Below, piece after piece: positions 61,473-64,000 of a stretch of DNA of 64,000 bases (within the stretch, counting starts at the first letter, position 1; every line of letters begins with the position of its first letter). Origin of the DNA: an uncultured Pseudomonadota bacterium (GTDB lineage: Bacteria; Pseudomonadota; Alphaproteobacteria; Rs-D84); assembly GCA_949298405.1 (NCBI GenBank), contig CASFWA010000003.1:1-64000 (forward strand), given 5' to 3'. The notes below the pieces were generated by a model. The model did no database searches and was not told where the DNA came from. It saw nothing but the letters and a program-made list of their open reading frames with translations. Made by a program: the position numbers and the translations under genes.

Positions 61473-61502
61473 AAAAAGTCCCCTTAAAATGGGGGCTTTT
61501 AT
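61473..61502 (+). terminator. Rho-independent terminator of the antiporter gene
   Basis: AAAAGTCCCC and GGGGGCTTTT pair around TTAAAAT (one G-U). Confidence 0.85.
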
Positions 61503-61553
61503 ATTGCTTTTATAGATTTGTATTGTTATATTTTAAAAAACAAGGAAGAAACG

Positions 61554-62099
61554 ATGAAAAATAAGGTAATGAAATATTTGGCGGTTATACTGGGGGTGGT
61601 TTTATTTGACCAAATAACCAAGGGGATATTGCTGTACCTGATAACTGGCACTGTGCCACTAATGGGACCAGCATGGGAAATTGTACCAGTTCCATATTTA
61701 ATGACGCAGGTATGCAATTTCTTTAATATAGTATTTACTTGGAATCCTGGTGCTTCTTTTTCGATTTTGCGTGCAGTTGGTGAAGCAGCACCCATAATAA
61801 TAATCCTAGCGACAGGATTTATAATTGGTTTCATCGGTTATTATTTATTTAAACGTGCGCATTCTTATGAAAGATTGCCACTTGCATTAATATTTGGGGG
61901 TGCGCTGGGTAATTTGATTGATAGAATTCGTTTTGGTGCGGTTGTTGACTTCCTGGATTTTCACATTGGTGGTTGGCATTGGCCCGCATTTAATGTTGCG
62001 GATGTTTGTATTGTTGTCGGTGTAGGTTTGTTTGTCTTGAACTGGTATCTTGCAAGACGGCGTTGTTTAGAAAATGTAAAATCAAAAGGTGGTAAATAG
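61554..62099 (+). CDS. lspA: Lipoprotein signal peptidase
   Basis: A 181-residue aspartyl protease of the inner membrane that cleaves lipoprotein signal peptides. Four membrane helices; NPGASFSIL, GALGNLIDRIRFGAVVDFLD (catalytic Asp) and FNVADVCI (second Asp) are present. The start at 61554 follows CAAGGAAG; the ORF from 61518 is rejected. It serves lipoproteins such as the MliC-like protein at 25258. yidC starts 2 nt after the stop. Confidence 0.96.
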   Translation: MKNKVMKYLAVILGVVLFDQITKGILLYLITGTVPLMGPAWEIVPVPYLMTQVCNFFNIVFTWNPGASFSILRAVGEAAPIIIILATGFIIGFIGYYLFKRAHSYERLPLALIFGGALGNLIDRIRFGAVVDFLDFHIGGWHWPAFNVADVCIVVGVGLFVLNWYLARRRCLENVKSKGGK

Positions 62100-62101
62100 T
62101 C

Positions 62102-63691
62102 ATGGTTAGATATTTAGATAATAATTCTGGGTTCAGACAGTGGAGTGCAAATAAAGACGCAAGTAAGGCACCTAAATCACGCTTAGGCGGTTTTTTGTGG
62201 TGGGTTATATTATTTCTTGCTTCATGGTGGCTGCTTAGTTTTTGGATGGCACCGAAAAGCACCGAGACTGCTGTCACAGAAGAAAAACCGGTGGTAGAAG
62301 ATTTATCTGCAGTTCCTGTATCAGAGATAAAATCTGATGATATTTCTGCAAATGTTCAAGGGTTAAGAATTTATGATGTAAAATTATTAAAGTTTGCAAA
62401 AAATGGTTCTGATTCTGATGCGACGGTTCCTGTTTCTTTATTAAGTGGTGACGGTGCTTTTGCAGAAGTCGGATTTCTGGCACCAGGTACAACAACACCT
62501 GTTGCAACAACTGTGTGGAAGAAAGACGGGGACGGGTTAATTTGGCGTAATTCTAATGGTGTTGAATATCGTCGTACTATTAATATAGACGGATATGTTG
62601 TAACGATAGAGGACACAATTAAAAATAATTCAGGTAAAGAAATATCTGTTGCACCATACGCAAAAATAGTTCGTGCTAATGATATACCTTCGTCTGCTGG
62701 GGTTTATACTGGTGCGATTACTTATGCAAATTCAGATATTGAACGTGATGATTGGTATGATTTGGATAAGAAATCTTTTGCTTATTCTACGACAAGTGGT
62801 TTTGTAGGGTTTGCAGACCAATATTGGGAAACAATAGTTTCGGTTGATAGTCTAGATCAGACATTGCGTGTAAAAAAACAAGACGCAAAATTATATGAAG
62901 CGGATGCTATTGCAAACGCGGTTTCAATTGCTGCAGGAGAAACAAAAGTCCTAACAACAAATTTATTTGTTGGACCTCGTGAACAATCGGTTTTAGATGC
63001 TGCAAATACGAAGATTGCAGGTATTGATGAAACTATAGATTATGGTTGGTTCTGGTTCTTGGCGCGTCCTATGTTGTGGGCTTTAAATGGTTTGAACTCA
63101 ATAGTTATGAATTATGGTGTTGCAATAATTATCTTAACCATATTGTTGCGTCTGGTGATATGGCCACTTACCAGAAAGTCATATACATCAATGATTGCAA
63201 TGCAGAAAATGCAACCAGAAATGGCACGCATACAGAAGTTATATGCAAATGACAAGGCTCGTATGCAGATGGAAATGATGCGTTTGTATCAGACACACAA
63301 GACATCGCCTATGTCTGGGTGTTTGCCTATGTTGATACAGATACCGATTTTCTTTGCGTTATATAAAGCATTGTTGGTTTCAGTACAGATGCGCAGTGCA
63401 CATTTCTTGTGGATATCTGATTTGGCGGCAATGGATCCGTATTTCATATTGCCGATACTTATGGGGTTAACAATGTGGTTGCAACAATATTTGCAGACAG
63501 CATCAACTGCAAAGAAAGAAGGTAATAAAAATGACCCTGTTGCACAGACTCAGAAGGTAATGAAATGGATGCCATTGATATTTACTGTAATGTTTGCATG
63601 GATGCCTGCAGGTTTGGTTCTTTATTGGACAGTATCAAATATATTTGGTATAGGTCAGATGTATTATATAAAGAAATATGCAAAGAAATAA
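62102..63691 (+). CDS. yidC: Membrane protein insertase YidC
   Basis: A 529-residue YidC/Oxa1 of the Gram-negative type: an N-terminal membrane helix (about 31-50), a periplasmic beta-supersandwich domain (about 75-310), then five membrane helices with the conserved MSGCLPMLIQIPIFFALYK segment and the hydrophilic-groove Arg (LLRLVIWPLTRKSY). It inserts inner-membrane proteins alone or with SecYEG. Placed right after lspA, not in the usual rpmH-rnpA-yidC cluster. Confidence 0.97.
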   Translation: MVRYLDNNSGFRQWSANKDASKAPKSRLGGFLWWVILFLASWWLLSFWMAPKSTETAVTEEKPVVEDLSAVPVSEIKSDDISANVQGLRIYDVKLLKFAKNGSDSDATVPVSLLSGDGAFAEVGFLAPGTTTPVATTVWKKDGDGLIWRNSNGVEYRRTINIDGYVVTIEDTIKNNSGKEISVAPYAKIVRANDIPSSAGVYTGAITYANSDIERDDWYDLDKKSFAYSTTSGFVGFADQYWETIVSVDSLDQTLRVKKQDAKLYEADAIANAVSIAAGETKVLTTNLFVGPREQSVLDAANTKIAGIDETIDYGWFWFLARPMLWALNGLNSIVMNYGVAIIILTILLRLVIWPLTRKSYTSMIAMQKMQPEMARIQKLYANDKARMQMEMMRLYQTHKTSPMSGCLPMLIQIPIFFALYKALLVSVQMRSAHFLWISDLAAMDPYFILPILMGLTMWLQQYLQTASTAKKEGNKNDPVAQTQKVMKWMPLIFTVMFAWMPAGLVLYWTVSNIFGIGQMYYIKKYAKK

Positions 63692-63716
63692 AAAACGCCC
63701 GTCTAAGGGCGTTTTA
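63692..63716 (+). terminator. Rho-independent terminator of yidC
   Basis: AAAACGCCCGTCTAAGGGCGTTTT hairpin. The end of the convergent partial gene runs through it. Confidence 0.85.
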
Positions 63717-64000
63717 ATTTTTTATATAGCGCATATGGCGTTTGAATAAAAAATATGCGTAGACCGATAATTTTCTTTACAAGAGATACACAAGTTCTTG
63801 CATTTTTGAAATCATAATTTGGGTTACAATTTATTTTTATAAAATCCCAACCTGCATTACGTAATATGGTTAAGTCACGTTTGTTTAATTTTATGTATTT
63901 TATATTATTATATTTAATAAACTGTATAAGTATATATTGATTCCCTTTTTTTATGATGGGTGCACAATGTTTGTATTTTTTACAAAAAAGTTTTGGGAAA
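63703..64000 (-). CDS. Hypothetical protein, C-terminal part (runs off the window)
   Basis: An uninterrupted minus-strand reading frame from the window edge to a TAG at 63703, 98 residues visible, no start in view. Segments such as IKKGNQYILIQFIKYNNIKY and LRNAGWDFIKINCNPNYDF look like genuine protein, Lys/Ile/Asn-rich with a few cysteines. It ends inside the yidC terminator hairpin. Not recognised; the rest lies beyond the window. Confidence 0.6.
   Translation of the reverse strand, partial: FPKLFCKKYKHCAPIIKKGNQYILIQFIKYNNIKYIKLNKRDLTILRNAGWDFIKINCNPNYDFKNARTCVSLVKKIIGLRIFFIQTPYALYKKLKRP

Overview
The window is a 64-kb piece of a low-GC bacterial chromosome that reads as an Alphaproteobacterium. 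The main pointers are the small nucleoid protein GapR (DUF2312) divergent from pyruvate kinase, a cysteine-less bL31, a CCA-encoding tRNA-Glu/tRNA-Gln pair, a ComEC without its metallo-beta-lactamase domain, and Gram-negative envelope genes (PagL-like deacylase, TolC/RND, LspA, YidC). Dense packing, AT-rich DNA, a scattered dcw (division/cell wall) cluster and many lineage-specific secreted proteins suggest a reduced, probably host- or gut-associated lineage. Genus cannot be set from sequence alone. No integrase, transposase, phage gene or CRISPR array is visible.

Layout. 1-430: 3' end of a 23S gene and a complete 5S gene with terminator. 0.5-6.4 kb: small unknowns, RBBP9-like hydrolase, aag, tsaC, ppdK, PagL-like protein. 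6.5-11.9 kb: two large related cysteine-rich secreted proteins around rplU-rpmA. 11.9-14.7 kb: dnaQ and uvrD. 14.7-21.9 kb: five VirB6/TrbL-like polytopic membrane proteins, four in one tightly coupled operon and one divergent, with a 28-bp palindrome between them. 22-30.4 kb: rpmE, a degenerate inositol-monophosphatase-like protein, a candidate structured RNA, PBP1A, an MliC-like lipoprotein, mraY, ftsW, murG and an OmpA-like protein. 30.4-39.2 kb: comF, DUF2147, valS, thioesterase, rpmH, two tiny ORFs, gyrA and a MerR regulator. 39.2-41.5 kb: tRNA-Glu and tRNA-Gln, each accompanied by duplicated tRNA 3' ends and hairpin-rich inserts, flanking a predicted ADP-ribosyltransferase/HD fusion. 41.5-47 kb: MarR-TolC-adaptor-RND operon with a minimal adaptor and a pump lacking the canonical proton-relay aspartates. 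47-64 kb: HAD phosphatase, rmuC, def-fmt, two Cys-rich small proteins, truA, comEC, pyrG, an RNHCP protein, gapR, pyk, a DD-carboxypeptidase, recR-rsmA, a CPA2 antiporter, lspA-yidC and a partial gene at the edge.

How it fits together. Most genes are housekeeping: translation (rpmA, rplU, rpmE, rpmH, valS, def, fmt, truA, rsmA, tsaC), DNA maintenance (gyrA, dnaQ, uvrD, recR, rmuC, aag, gapR) and peptidoglycan synthesis (mraY, ftsW, murG, PBP1A, DD-carboxypeptidase). PPDK together with pyruvate kinase implies flexible PEP-pyruvate interconversion. Against this background stand the regions most likely to be new: the VirB6-like array with the nearby Cys-rich secreted proteins, the tRNA-repeat locus with the ART-HD fusion, and the altered RND system. 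Several genes have a TGATATAAT-type extended -10 box 6-10 nt before the start codon and no Shine-Dalgarno sequence, which points to leaderless or nearly leaderless mRNAs.
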